Source: Candolleomyces eurysporus
Lineage: Eukaryota > Basidiomycota > Agaricomycetes > Agaricales > Psathyrellaceae
Direction of reading: 5' to 3'
Length of the DNA stretch: 21,828 nucleotides
Assembly: GCA_027579435.1 (NCBI GenBank)
Contig: JANBPK010001346.1
Location: 1 to 21,828, forward strand
Below, in pieces: positions 10,608 through 20,200 of this stretch (its first letter is position 1; every line of letters begins with the position of its first letter). The notes beneath the pieces are model-generated. The model was given only the letters and a program-made list of their open reading frames with translations. It did not search any database and was not told the DNA's origin. The position numbers were made by a program, and so were the translations under genes.

Positions 10608-10959
10608 ATCGGTTCGTTGGTAGGTTGGTTTGAAAAGCTCGGTTATATCGCAAAGTTTCGACAGTGGATGGTGGTCCAAGTTCAAGTTGCGGTGAAAGCG
10701 CCTCAAAGCATTCCTGATGCTGATCATATCATCGATGAGCATCCCGTGACTCTGCGGTTGGGCGTCTAACTCTGACTTTAAACTCTTCGGCCGATGCTTC
10801 GCGGGCGCAGAGCCGATATACTCTCGAAGTTGCCGATGACTGACGAATCACAGAGTTGAAAGGTCCGATAAGATATTGCAAAGCTCGTTATAATAAGCGT
10901 TAACCCTCAAAACAACTAGGAATATAGACATATGGGATCGAATCTCCGAACAGCGAACG
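10608..10959. other. Upstream region of the NLR gene
   Basis: This is the presumed promoter and 5' leader of the minus-strand NLR gene. An AT-rich TATTATAACG on the minus strand near 10882-10891 could serve as a TATA-like element, but it is about 280 bases from the ATG and is not strongly supported. No gene on either strand was recognised. Confidence 0.35.
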
Positions 10960-12080
10960 TCAATCGCGATCGAGTCCACCACCCAAGCTGCAAGGCTCAA
11001 AATACCGAACCCGAGGCGCCTCGTCCGTGGAAGTCAAATGTGACTCTACGCACAAAACAATCAGCCATCCCGTCCAACTCGGGCGCAAGGAGCAAAGAAG
11101 AAACGGAGGAGTAACGATCACCGAGCTCCCCCCACTCCTACCTATAGTACCTTCCACGCTATCCAACACCGACCCCCGCACGAACTGGGTATAGAATCGG
11201 CGATATTTGAAGTGGCCGCGTTCTCCTGGAAGGCAAAGAGGTGAAGTCGATAGCCCATTCGCACAATTCGAGGATTTCGTCTTCATCCGTGTATCGCATG
11301 ATTTTGCCGGGGTCGCTGGTAGAGGGTGGCGATGAAGGAACAGTCTATGAGGCGGTTTAGGTTAGTTTGCGCGCAGGTTAGGATAGGGGAAGTAGACGTA
11401 CCGGAAGGTGATTGGGAGAACCCGCGCGCTTTGAGATAGCAAACAATTCAGCACACAGTACCGGGAGAGGAAGTTCGCCAACAAGTTTACCAGAACTTCG
11501 TCGTGAGACGTCGGCTGGAAAACAAAATCAATATCCGAAGCTGGGATAGGCGACAGAAACGACGCAACCTATCAAGCACGCACAACTCGTCGACAAGCCA
11601 CAGGGGCAGAGACATGAAAGACACATACTGATTCTCACAAATAGCAGCCACAGCATCATTATTGTTGCTATACGCAGGCTTCGTTGGACAATCTTCCTGT
11701 TCCGCGAGCAACTCGACCTACTCGCAACAATGTAAACACCCAAAGCCTACGACCGACAAACAAAGCCGCACCTTCATATTATACTAGATGATCATCGAAA
11801 CCGAAATCCTCTTCGCCAACTCGTACTGCGCAACACTACGAAGCATTGCAGTATCTGCGCCAGGAGGGCGAGCGATGAACGGAATTTATTTTCCGAATTG
11901 CTGGTACGTAATTCAAGAGTAAGTATATTGGCCCTGATGAAATGAATCGGTAAGCCTCACCTCGACACACTGCCTCGGATACTTGAACGAGTAGGAGTGC
12001 ATGTACAGGTCGGTCGACTCTGGCGAGTTGCTCTTCGAGTAGTTCGTCACAGAATCAGCAAACAGCAGATGAGAAGGATA
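10960..12080 (-). pseudogene. Unidentified decayed intron-containing gene
   Basis: Several minus-strand stretches read like protein. They are YSKSNSPESTDLYMHSYSF with YPRQCVE at a GTGAGG donor (about 11960-12060), PFIARPPGADTAMLRSVAQ (about 11820-11880), FLSPIPASDIDFVFQPTSHD followed by VLVNLLANFLSRY (about 11460-11565), and YTDEDEILELCEWAIDFTSL (about 11230-11305) followed in another frame by GHFKYRRFYTQFVRGSVLD. Clean GT-AG intervals at 11345-11401 and 11569-11628 look like introns, but the joined exons do not stay in one frame, and a stop (TAA) lies just before PFIARP. I recognise no domain. It sits directly downstream of family copy B on the same strand and may be that family's 3' portion or a separate dead gene. 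Confidence 0.4.
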
Positions 12081-12089
12081 CACGGAACG

Positions 12090-13400
12090 CTACCCACCTG
12101 ATCTATGACACAGTTGAAGACGTTTTCTTCCAAGAAAATCGCCCGGTACCGACAGCTGTCCATTGATCGGTCCAACCGTAAGATCGTGAGGGTCTTCGGC
12201 GCTGAAGCAAGCGAAATGAAACATGTCTACGGAGAGACGAGATGATTTAGTGCAGCACTGACCGCAACCACAGAGAAACTTACCATCGTCTTTGACGCCA
12301 GAATAATTCGGCCTATCGGTTTCCCTGAACGAGTGCACCGGGAAGACACGTCGGGAAGTAAGGATCGAACACCGGGGCTTCACCCTTTATGAAGCAAGCC
12401 AGCGAAGTAGGGCCGAGGTGCGCAGGATGGTACGCCAAAGATGTCCGATCAAGAGCCTGAGTTGGTAAAGAGACGTGACTTCAAAAACAACGTAGACGCA
12501 CCTTGACAAGCTCCCGTCAAACCAGGAACAAACTACCATAGTTCGCTCCAACCAAGCATACATCTCCGCGATTTCAAGGTGGGTCATCTGCCCGATAACC
12601 TTCAACAGGCCGAGGGCACGATCATCAGGATTGAGCTACTCAATGAAATGATAATTAAGGCTCACCTTTTACCCGGCCAAAGCAACGGTGCCACCACGAA
12701 CGTTGCAGATGATGCAGTTCTGTCAGGGCTTCGAATGGTGAGGGTTCGTGGGATGCGCAGCGGTCTCGGGGTCGTAACTGGACGGGGGCTGGTGACGAGG
12801 CCAGTTGCTATAGCCAGCCGTGCATAATTTTGCAGCCTCTCGCGACCCATGCTGGAACTGTGAGCCGGACCTCCGCCGTGTCTCGGAGAATGAGATCATT
12901 AATGAGGCCGATGGGTCTCTTCCCGGGCTGTAGGCGGCGAGAGATGAGTCAGTGAACGTTCATGTGGGAGAAGATGCGAACGGATTTGCTTACCGGAATA
13001 TCGGGCAATCGAGGCCCATCCACAGCGGACTCGTCTCGAAGGGCACAGGGTATCTCGAGGTGTTCATCGCCTCAAGGTCGTAGAGTAAGTATGTGGTAAC
13101 CTGGAAAAGCGGACGCTCTGTTGAGAATAGGGATTCGGAAGGAGGCGGATTTCACATACCTTCAGGCCAGGTGAGGATCTGCTGCACTGTTCACGACGCG
13201 GTACCTAGTTATTACAGCCCACATCAGCAACAAACCCCCAACTACAATGCTAGATATCAAGAGCGCTCACCAAGATCGATCGACAGCCCTCTTCAGCAAC
13301 TCTGCTCGATCCAAATACCTCAAGGAACGAGCTACGAGATTTGCAATGACAGGCTCGAGCCAAGCAAGTACAAACTCTCCTCCAACCTCACAGCAGTCTT
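12090..13400 (-). pseudogene. Copy B of the unnamed multi-copy family, best preserved 3' half
   Basis: On the minus strand this reads: an eroded N-terminal match near 13250-13380; an exon with YLLYDLEAMN, VPFETSPLWMGLDCPIF and a GTAAGC donor; intron 12928-12993 (66 nt, ..CTACAG); a short exon starting PGKRPIGLIND; a variable middle; then LGLLKVIGQMTHLEIAEMYA with LERTMVVCSWFDGSLSR; an intron with donor GTGCGT; YHPAHLGPTSLACFIKGEAP with PGALVQGNR; a one-frame slip; YSGVKDD; an intron starting GTAAGT; and finally a segment with KTL.IL.LDQWT shared with copy C. The segment order matches copies A and C. At least one frame break and the poor N-terminus suggest a pseudogene, though the intron signals are intact. 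No known domain was found. Confidence 0.55.
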
Positions 13401-13829
13401 TGAATTTTCCCTACTCCTGCAGAAGGTCACCGTGCTGGCATCTTTAACCCTGTCGTCTACCTCAAAGTCCTCAATCTCGACGCTCTAGATGCCTGAATAA
13501 ACTCAGCTCACACTCCCTGTCCAGCGATGTAGTCTTGACGGATAGCAGGGCATATCTCCTCCACATGGTACACATGACAAGTACGTCCTTGAACGACTCG
13601 AGTGTATGGGGCGAGTGATTTCTAACTTGATGCAGCTCTCTGGGCTCCCCTCACTTCCACCAGCTGCTCCTTTTCTGATCAGCTCTACGACATCAAAGCC
13701 TTCAAGACGTAGTTATCTTGCCATCACAATGAGTCCGTCCGTACCCGACTATTCTTGCCTAACGCTCTGACGATGAAGCAGAAAGACGTCATCTACTATT
13801 GGTCCAAGCCTCATCCCGCTCAAGCAACT
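13401..13829. other. Gap between copy B and the WSC gene
   Basis: I see no complete gene here. A short plus-strand stretch (VVYLKVLNLDALDA, ending 13493) and another (QLYDIKAFKT, about 13681-13710) look protein-like but are isolated and match no family I recognise. They could be eroded 5' exons of the WSC gene or of another lost gene. Confidence 0.35.
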
Positions 13830-14935
13830 GCCTCGGTTGACGGAGGTCGCAGGCCGGATGGGTATAGCTGGTCCCTCGTACGTCTCGCCTTTCTCCAAGA
13901 ACGAATGCATGACATTCATAGCCTCGCTTGCCGACAGGACTCTCTTTCAAGACTCTTTGGTAGCTGTGTTCGCGACGTCTCCTGGCCAGGTCATCTCCAA
14001 GTCGCCCGGCCACATCGTCTACTTCAACCACCACCACCGCAACCGTGACTACGACCTCTGTGAACGGCGTAACGTGGACCTATCGAAGATGCTACCTCAA
14101 TCAGCGAACTCTGTACGATGGAAGATCCAGCTCGGAGTCGACGAACGCGATATCCAAGCGCCTGTCGACGTGTGCTTCGCGCGTGTACGAGGTTGGCGGT
14201 GTCGAGTATAGGAGAGAGTATGACTGGAAGTGTCATTCAAAGCGGAGTGACGGCTGGGTCGGATTCGCAGTGTGCTACGGTGTGTAGTGGCAATGGTATG
14301 TGTTCTTTCTTTGCTTTGAATGTCATCGATGGCTGATTGCTTTGCTTTCCAGCGAACGAGAAATGTCGTGACAGGGATTGCGATCTATTCCAGGCCGTCG
14401 TCGTCGTCAAATCGTAGCACGACAACAACCACGTCCACCACCTCAGTCACGACCATCAGTACTCCACAGCTACAGCCACTGTCTCAGTAACACGATATAC
14501 TCCCAAAGGATGTGTGGCAGAGGGAACGACCGGAAGCAGGATGCCAGCTATTCCCGCAACGATATGACGCCCTAGGTCTGCAACTCGCTCTGTTGAGCGC
14601 ACCATTTCGCTGGAGTGGAGTACGGGTGCGTAATTTCCATCGACTCCTATCAAATGCCCGTCACTGACTCTTGGTTTTCCGACAGAGCGGAATGCTATTG
14701 CGGTAACAGCGTAACCAACAACGATGCCACGAGCTCCACTATCGCCTCCTCCAACTGCGCCTCCACCTGCCCAGGCGACTCTTCCCAATTCTGCGGAGGC
14801 GGCTGGACGATGAACCTCTCCCAGAAGACCAACACCATCTGGAACGGCAACGGGTGTTACGGGGATGGCTGCTCTACCCCGCAAGTGCGTATACCCTTTG
14901 TTGCTCTCCTCACTTACATTGAGCTAAAGATTTAA
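13830..14935 (+). pseudogene. Tandem WSC-domain secreted/cell-wall protein, decayed
   Basis: WSC domains are Cys-rich carbohydrate-binding modules in fungal surface proteins. A Ser/Thr-rich linker (ATSSTSTTTTATVTTTSVNG, about 14009-14068) precedes the first WSC: RRCYLNQRTLYDG, STNAISKRLSTCAS, EVGGVEYRRE, then QCATVCSGN at a 14295-14352 intron (GTATGT..TTCCAG) and NEKC. The tail IAIYSRP leads into a second Ser/Thr linker (STTTTTSTTSVTT). The second WSC follows: GCVAEGTTG, then after a frame slip VCNSLC, FAGVEYG, an intron (GTGCGT..CGACAG, about 14631-14685), ECYCGNSVTNNDATSS, CASTCPGDSSQFCGGG and WTMNLSQK. It contains at least four frame slips, two in-frame stops (TAG after NDMTP, TGA after SLC) and a lost Cys-Tyr-Cys-Gly core in the first domain. 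A third, more eroded copy may lie upstream, where DRTLFQDSLVAV near 13934-13969 resembles a WSC end. Reconstruction is by eye, but the domain identity is firm. Confidence 0.72.
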
Positions 14936-15350
14936 CCAGATCATTTATGCTTCTTCCCTCGAGGTTCATGCATTTCGCCCACCCCTGTTGGTTGATAATC
15001 GAAACCCGAGGCCGACCTCGTTGAGCGTGGTCGAGGCAGGTGGGGCTTGCCGCCAGAGATAGGCACCAGCAAGGTTGTTAATGCCCTCCGTATTCCAAGA
15101 CTCAGCGCAGGAGGACTGTAGACAAGCTCTTAGGAGAAGACTGACTTTTGCTTCGGCAAGGTGAGCTTACAGGAATTATCGGTGAATATGATGTTGATGC
15201 CACTGAAGGGGAGATGCTCCTCCTGCGTTGGCCAGGAGTGCGAGCGTAACAAAAAACAAAAATTCAACGGAGAGTCTTCCTGAAATCAATCCAAATGTGT
15301 TTATTGTTGGGGTGATAATCGAGATTCGAAATATTTGCGAGAATTTTTGA
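14936..15350. other. Region between the WSC pseudogene and the Rpp14-like gene
   Basis: No gene is recognised. It should contain the 3' flank of the WSC gene and the promoter plus possibly the first exon of the Rpp14-like gene. A GATAATCG/CGATTATC inverted repeat (15313-15320 and 15351-15358) straddles its right edge. ATG codons near 15187 open short frames without recognisable content. Confidence 0.35.
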
Positions 15351-15795
15351 CGATTATCGAGGCCGAGGTGGACAACGGCTGTTGTTGTTGTCTCCAACCA
15401 TCTCGCCCCTGCACCCAAGCACTACATCCACTTTTCCATTACACCACCTCTCGACGATGCTCTGAGACTACGGAGATCGCTCTCAGACGCACTAGACCAA
15501 GCCTTTGGAGCCACATCTGCCGCCATCAACATTGACGCTCTGTGGTTGACGGAAGACGGGAAGGACGTGGTGTTGAAGGTGCATCCTGAGTGAGCAGCGC
15601 TCGATGATACCAGGAGTTCCTTGGCGTGCTGAGGCCTGGCGTTACAGTGACGCTCCGAAGGTTCTTGCTGCGGCTGTCAGCTCGCTGGACAACGGTCCGA
15701 GGCTGGCTTTGGTGAGGGAGTCGATTTCTGCCTTCGCTGGCTGTCCGTGGTTTGGGTGTATGACTGTGCGGAGAAAGCTGGGATTTGCCCGTTGA
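15351..15795 (+). CDS. Probable RNase P/MRP protein subunit, Rpp14/Pop5 type, start unresolved
   Basis: Proteins of this family belong to the nuclear RNase P and RNase MRP complexes that process pre-tRNA and pre-rRNA. Exon 1 reads APKHYIHFSI, PPLDDALRLRRSLSDALDQ, AFGATSAAINIDALWL and DGKDVVLKVHP up to the donor at 15590. The intron 15590-15647 (58 nt, GTGAGC..GTTACAG) gives an Asp codon across the junction. Exon 2 continues DAPKVLAAAVSSLDNG, PRLALVRESISAF and a short tail to TGA at 15793-15795. The pattern of a helix, an 'IDALWL.EDG' strand, 'VL.V.P.DA.KVLAA' and 'PRL.LVRES' fits Rpp14-like proteins. The frame is open from 15351 but contains no ATG, so a first exon is unrecognised or the start has been lost. 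The tail after RESISAF does not look conserved. The family call is from pattern recall, so moderate. Confidence 0.55.
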
Positions 15796-16249
15796 CTGGA
15801 GGGTGGTATGGATGGCTATCATCCGGAGGCCCCTTCCGCGTCGTGGACCGGAGCGAGAGAGAGCCGAGACTAGGTGAGGCTCCCTTCGTCTGTCTGTCTA
15901 GCGAAAGCTCAAGTAGAACAAGGAGGTCAAGCTCTGGCATTATGCGCACGCTTTAGAGTTGGTCAAGGGATGATGGAAAGATGTATCCGAGCTAAAGCTG
16001 CCTCAGGGATGTCGTCTGTCCGCATCTAGCATTTTGCAGTGGATCCATACAAGCCATGTTCCGGGTGCCTTCATCCGAGTTACTTGGCGCGTTGCTCAGC
16101 TCTTCGACGTGTAATGGACGAACGGATGGCATGTATCGCATTGAAGGTGCCTTGAAGCTTGATTGTCGCGGTTCTGTGATGCTCGGGTGAGCTTTGGATA
16201 TAGATCTGTATCATACATTCAATTATCTGTGACATGGGAAAAGACTTCT
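15796..16249. other. 3' flank of the Rpp14-like gene, no gene seen
   Basis: Short open frames on both strands lack motifs. There is no match to the family copies until about 16250, where copy C begins to align with copy B. Confidence 0.45.
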
Positions 16250-16830
16250 CTAATTTCCCGGTCCATTGATCAGTCCAACTATAGAATCGCGAGGGTCTTT
16301 GACGTGCAGCCTTTCCCGACTCAAGCCACTGGAACGGTGTCTAAGAGAATCATTGGAATAGGTACGTGCCATGCAAGCCGAGGTACTTACTGAGAGCAGC
16401 GACAGCTCCGGTGTCCCTGGTGATCTGATCCATTGTGGACTCCCAGAGGCGGGTAAGGACGTCAATGATGAGGTTGATGGTCTCTTCCCGAGCGGCAGGT
16501 GGCCAAAGACGAGTCAGTGAACAGGGGTGTTTATGTGGGAGAGGACGCGAACGGATTCGCTTACCGGGACACCGGGTAACTGAGGCCCATCCACAGTGGA
16601 CTCGTCTCGAAGGGGGGCATGGAGCATTTCGAGGTGCCGGCCATGGGGTTTTCCTCAAGGTTGTAGAGCAAGCATGTGGGGATCTGGAAGAGCGGACACG
16701 TTCTGTTGAAAACAGGAGTTCGGAAGGAGGCGGATTTTGTGTAGCGCACTCTGTAGAGTCGACCTTTGTTAGACAGCATTTCTCGCATGGTAATGCAAGA
16801 CCCTGTTCTACGCAGTTACAAGGAAGTTGA
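16250..16830 (-). pseudogene. Copy C of the unnamed multi-copy family, cut off at a Copia LTR
   Basis: The minus strand carries LLYNLEENPMAGTS, PPFETSPLWMGL, a GTAAGC donor at 16564, then after the intron GKR/REET followed by LIIDVLTRLWESTMDQITRD and GAVAALSKYLG, and finally a match to the KTL.IL.LDQWT segment of copy B. This copy preserves the DQITRDTG stretch best. The intron acceptor that reads ACAG in copies A and B reads GCCG here (16493-16496). Upstream exons (the higher-coordinate side) are absent, and the retrotransposon LTR begins at 16834. The N-terminal half may therefore have been separated by the insertion and lie beyond the window, or was already lost. Confidence 0.6.
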
Positions 16831-16833
16831 GTA

Positions 16834-17184
16834 TGTTGGTTAGACATACCATTATACTAGGATTGACTACGGTGATGCTTGAGGTGAGTGTACTACTGAC
16901 TTTGCTTGTAGAAAGTGCTTTGAGCTTTTATTCGTACTAAACTACACAGTTTATATACTACTCGAATCTGTGACTGTAATGTCACTCAATGTCACCTTGT
17001 GGTCTGTGCACATAGGATGACTGAGCATTGCAAGCTCAAGACGTGCTTATGATGCTTTGCTCTAGAACATGAACCTAGCTAACGACTAGACCTACTATAT
17101 ACCGAGTTTACTGCATAAGACTATTTATAGAGGTTTACATAATAAGTGTTAAAGAACAAGCGCCTATTTCACATAAGTTCAACA
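16834..17184 (-). repeat. 3' LTR of the Copia element
   Basis: On the minus strand the LTR starts TGTTGAAC at 17184, directly after the polypurine tract, and ends CCAACA at 16839-16834. This gives TG..CA ends and a short imperfect terminal inverted repeat over 351 bp. It is AT-rich and holds a TATATAGTAGG box on the minus strand (about 17090-17100), a likely U3 promoter. The outer end is proposed from the TGTTGG match; without the partner LTR it cannot be confirmed. Confidence 0.6.
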
Positions 17185-17193
17185 CTCCCCTTC
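17185..17193 (-). other. Polypurine tract
   Basis: GAAGGGGAG on the minus strand lies immediately before TGTTGA, the usual position and composition of the plus-strand primer site of Copia elements. It is about 40 bases downstream of the polyprotein stop at 17234. Confidence 0.7.
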
Positions 17194-17233
17194 GCGTTCT
17201 ATTCCACAGTGAATAGATGAGTGCCTAAGAGAC

Positions 17234-20200
17234 TTAGTGAAACACTAGTCCCAAAGACTTGTGGAAAGTTTCAAACTTTACTCGACCAAGTGGTTTGGTG
17301 AATATATCTGCTGGATTCTCATCGGTTGGGATGTAGAATAAACTGATTCGTTTTTCTTCTACATACTCCCTGATCTTGTGATATCGCACCTCAATATGTT
17401 TTGTGCGCTTCTCCATTACTGGATTGGAGGTGTTAAAAATAGCGCCCTGATTATCAATGTAGATCGGTGTGGGAGCTTTCATTGAAAAGCCTAATTCTTC
17501 CAAAAGTAGCTGAAGCCAAGCAATTTGCTTTGAACAATCAAAGAGGGCCATATATTCGGCCTCTGTTGATGACGTAGCAATCGACTTTTGTGTGAACGAT
17601 TTCCAAGAAACCGCGGCGCTTGCAAGGAGAACCAAATTGCCAGTTTGGGATAACCTATGCATAGGGTCTTGGGCATAATCAGCATCGGTATACGACTCGA
17701 GGCCTTGAGCCATGCCTTTGCATCCTTCGTAAACTAAAGAATAGTTACGAGTACCCGCCAGATATTTCATGATATAGAGCGCCTTTGATAGGTGCTCTTC
17801 TGTCAGGTTGGCGCAATGTTGTGCCATTTTGGTCACAGCATAGGCAATATTGGGTCATGTTCCTAGTATTAGATAAAGCAAGGATCCGATCACTGATTGA
17901 TGCTTGCGTGCAAGTGTCAAGTTGTTTGGTCCTGTATGCTTTGAAGGATAATATCCTTCAACCATGGGAGTTCTTGCCGCTTTCGCATTAGTCATGCCGA
18001 AGCATTCTAGAACCTTTTCAAGATAGACTGATTGATCTAAACTGATCCTATCATTATCCGTCTTGATTCTCATGCTGAGAAATTCGGTTGGCGTTCTGAG
18101 ATCTCGGCATTCTCATTTTAGCATAAACTGGGCCTTTTTCTCATCGGCGAGAGCTTTCTTCCCAAAGAAGATTATGTTGTCAACATCGGCGATCATAATA
18201 ACAGCTCCTCGCTTAGAGCGGAATATGAATATCCCTGAGTCTGAGTGAAGTCGCACAAAGCCCATTTTCTTCACAGACTGTTCAAGCTCTTGCCACCATG
18301 CATGAGCGGCTTGCTTGAGGCCATAAATGGCCTGGCGGAGACGGTAGACTTTCCGTTCCTGGCCCTTCTGATGGAAGCCTTCAGGTTGTTCCATATAGAT
18401 CTCTTCATCAAGCTTTCCATAAAGGAATGCAGTTTTTACATCTACCGCTGTCATATACCATTGGTGGATGGCAGCCAGCGCGAAGACAAACCGCACACTC
18501 TCATACCTGACAACAGGTGAGAATAATGCTTCAAAATCTATCCCCTCAATTTGAGAGAACCCTTTGGCAACATATCGGGCCCTTTTACGTCTATCGGACT
18601 TAATATCAAAAACCCATCTGCCTTTGATTGCCTTTCTCCCATGCGAGAGTTCGACGAGTTCGAAGACTTGGCGTCCTTTGAGAGCATCAATCTCTTTGGA
18701 CATTGCCTTTCTCCATTCTCTTCTTTTGACTTCAGGCAGTCGTAATAAATCTCGAAAGGTCCATTCTTGTGGACTTTTGTTAGGAAGTTTGTCAGAATCC
18801 ATTTCTGGAACTGCCTGGGCAAGCAGAAAATTGACAAAATCTTCTCCCCCATTGTGGCACAGATCGGCAACAGTAGCTTTCTGTTGTTCCTTCTGCTTTC
18901 TCTGCTTTGTTCTCCAAACATGACGGTTCCATTTCCTCTTTCCATAATCAGATATAATCTTTTCTTTAGTAAGATCAGATTTATCCAATGCGCGATCAGA
19001 AGTGTCCCACAAAGAATCACTTCCTGTGGGAGTTGTTCTTTTACCTTGAGAAGAATCAACGTCATCGACTTCGCCTACAGGTATCAGAGGAAGAGGTACA
19101 TTCTCTGGAAGCAGTGGTACAGAACTCGGGCTGGGATTCCCTTTTGACTTCTGCTTAGGCTTGGGAGTTGCTTTACGCTTCTCACCAACAGCCTTACTCC
19201 ACAATTTCTCTCCTGATACTTCACGCAATATTTGCGTTGGTGCTTTCGATTCACCGTAGACATTACCTGGTCGTGTCGGAGGTTTTACCTGGCGGCCGGA
19301 GCGTCCGGGCTCCCCCTGAGGTCTAGCCTTGGGTATCTCGGCTTGCCATTCAGGCAGATCGTCTGTGGGCTCCATCTCATTGGATGGAGGCGACTGATCT
19401 CTTTGATGATGGGTGTGAGAGAAATCTTTCTTTTGCGTTCTGGTGAAAGATTCTTCCTCAGAGAATTCTGATGGCTCGTCTTTTTCTTTGTCACGGTTTG
19501 TTTGTTTAGTATGTACCGAAGTATACTTTGGTAGCTTGAAGTCTTTAGACTTGGGAAAGGCTTGTTCATCGAACATAGCTTTAGTTCCTATTTGCACGGT
19601 ATTATCAGCAATACGCATGAATAAGAACCCTTTAACCCCTTTTCGATAGCCAAGATAGATCATGGGTCTAGCCTTCGGACTTAATTTATTCCGTCGGTTC
19701 TCCGGAGCAATCCGGACCCATGCTAGGCAGCCGAAAACACGTAAATGTGATATATCAGGAGCTTCTTTGTATAGAAGTTCATACGGTGTTTTATAATCTA
19801 TTCTCCAAATCGGAGTTTGATTGTAGACATGTACCGCATGTTCCACTGAGAATTCCCACCAGGACTGAGGAATGCTAGCGTAATGCCGCATGGCTTCCGC
19901 TTTGTCTATTATCGTCCTGTTTAATCATTCAGCTCTCCCATTTTGTTGAGGAGTCCTTGGCGCTGAGGCCAGCACTTTAATTCCTAACTCCCTGAGCAGG
20001 TTGTCAAAAGCGCAAGACTTGTATTCTCCACCGAAATCTGTCATAAGACTTTTGATTGCAGAGTTGAATTGTGTTTTAACCATGGCGACAAAGTGTCAAA
20101 ATGACTTAATAGCGTCATCCTTGGTTTTTAACAGCGTAATCCAACAGTATGAAGAATAGTCGTCAAGGAAGCTGATAAAGTACTTAAACTTATGATACGA

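Noticed and set aside
12361..12380. GGATCGAACACC, resembling a tRNA B-box on the minus strand
   Set aside because: No A-box or cloverleaf could be built around it, and the stretch aligns with the coding segment of family copy A near 2150-2190.
14456..14884. A 142-codon Gly/Val/Ala-rich minus-strand frame
   Set aside because: It is antisense to the second WSC domain and its Ser/Thr-rich linker; the composition is explained by the complementary strand.
15313..15358. GATAATCG/CGATTATC inverted repeat as terminator or mobile-element end
   Set aside because: Eight bases with a 30-base loop is weak. No T-run, target duplication or second copy supports a function.
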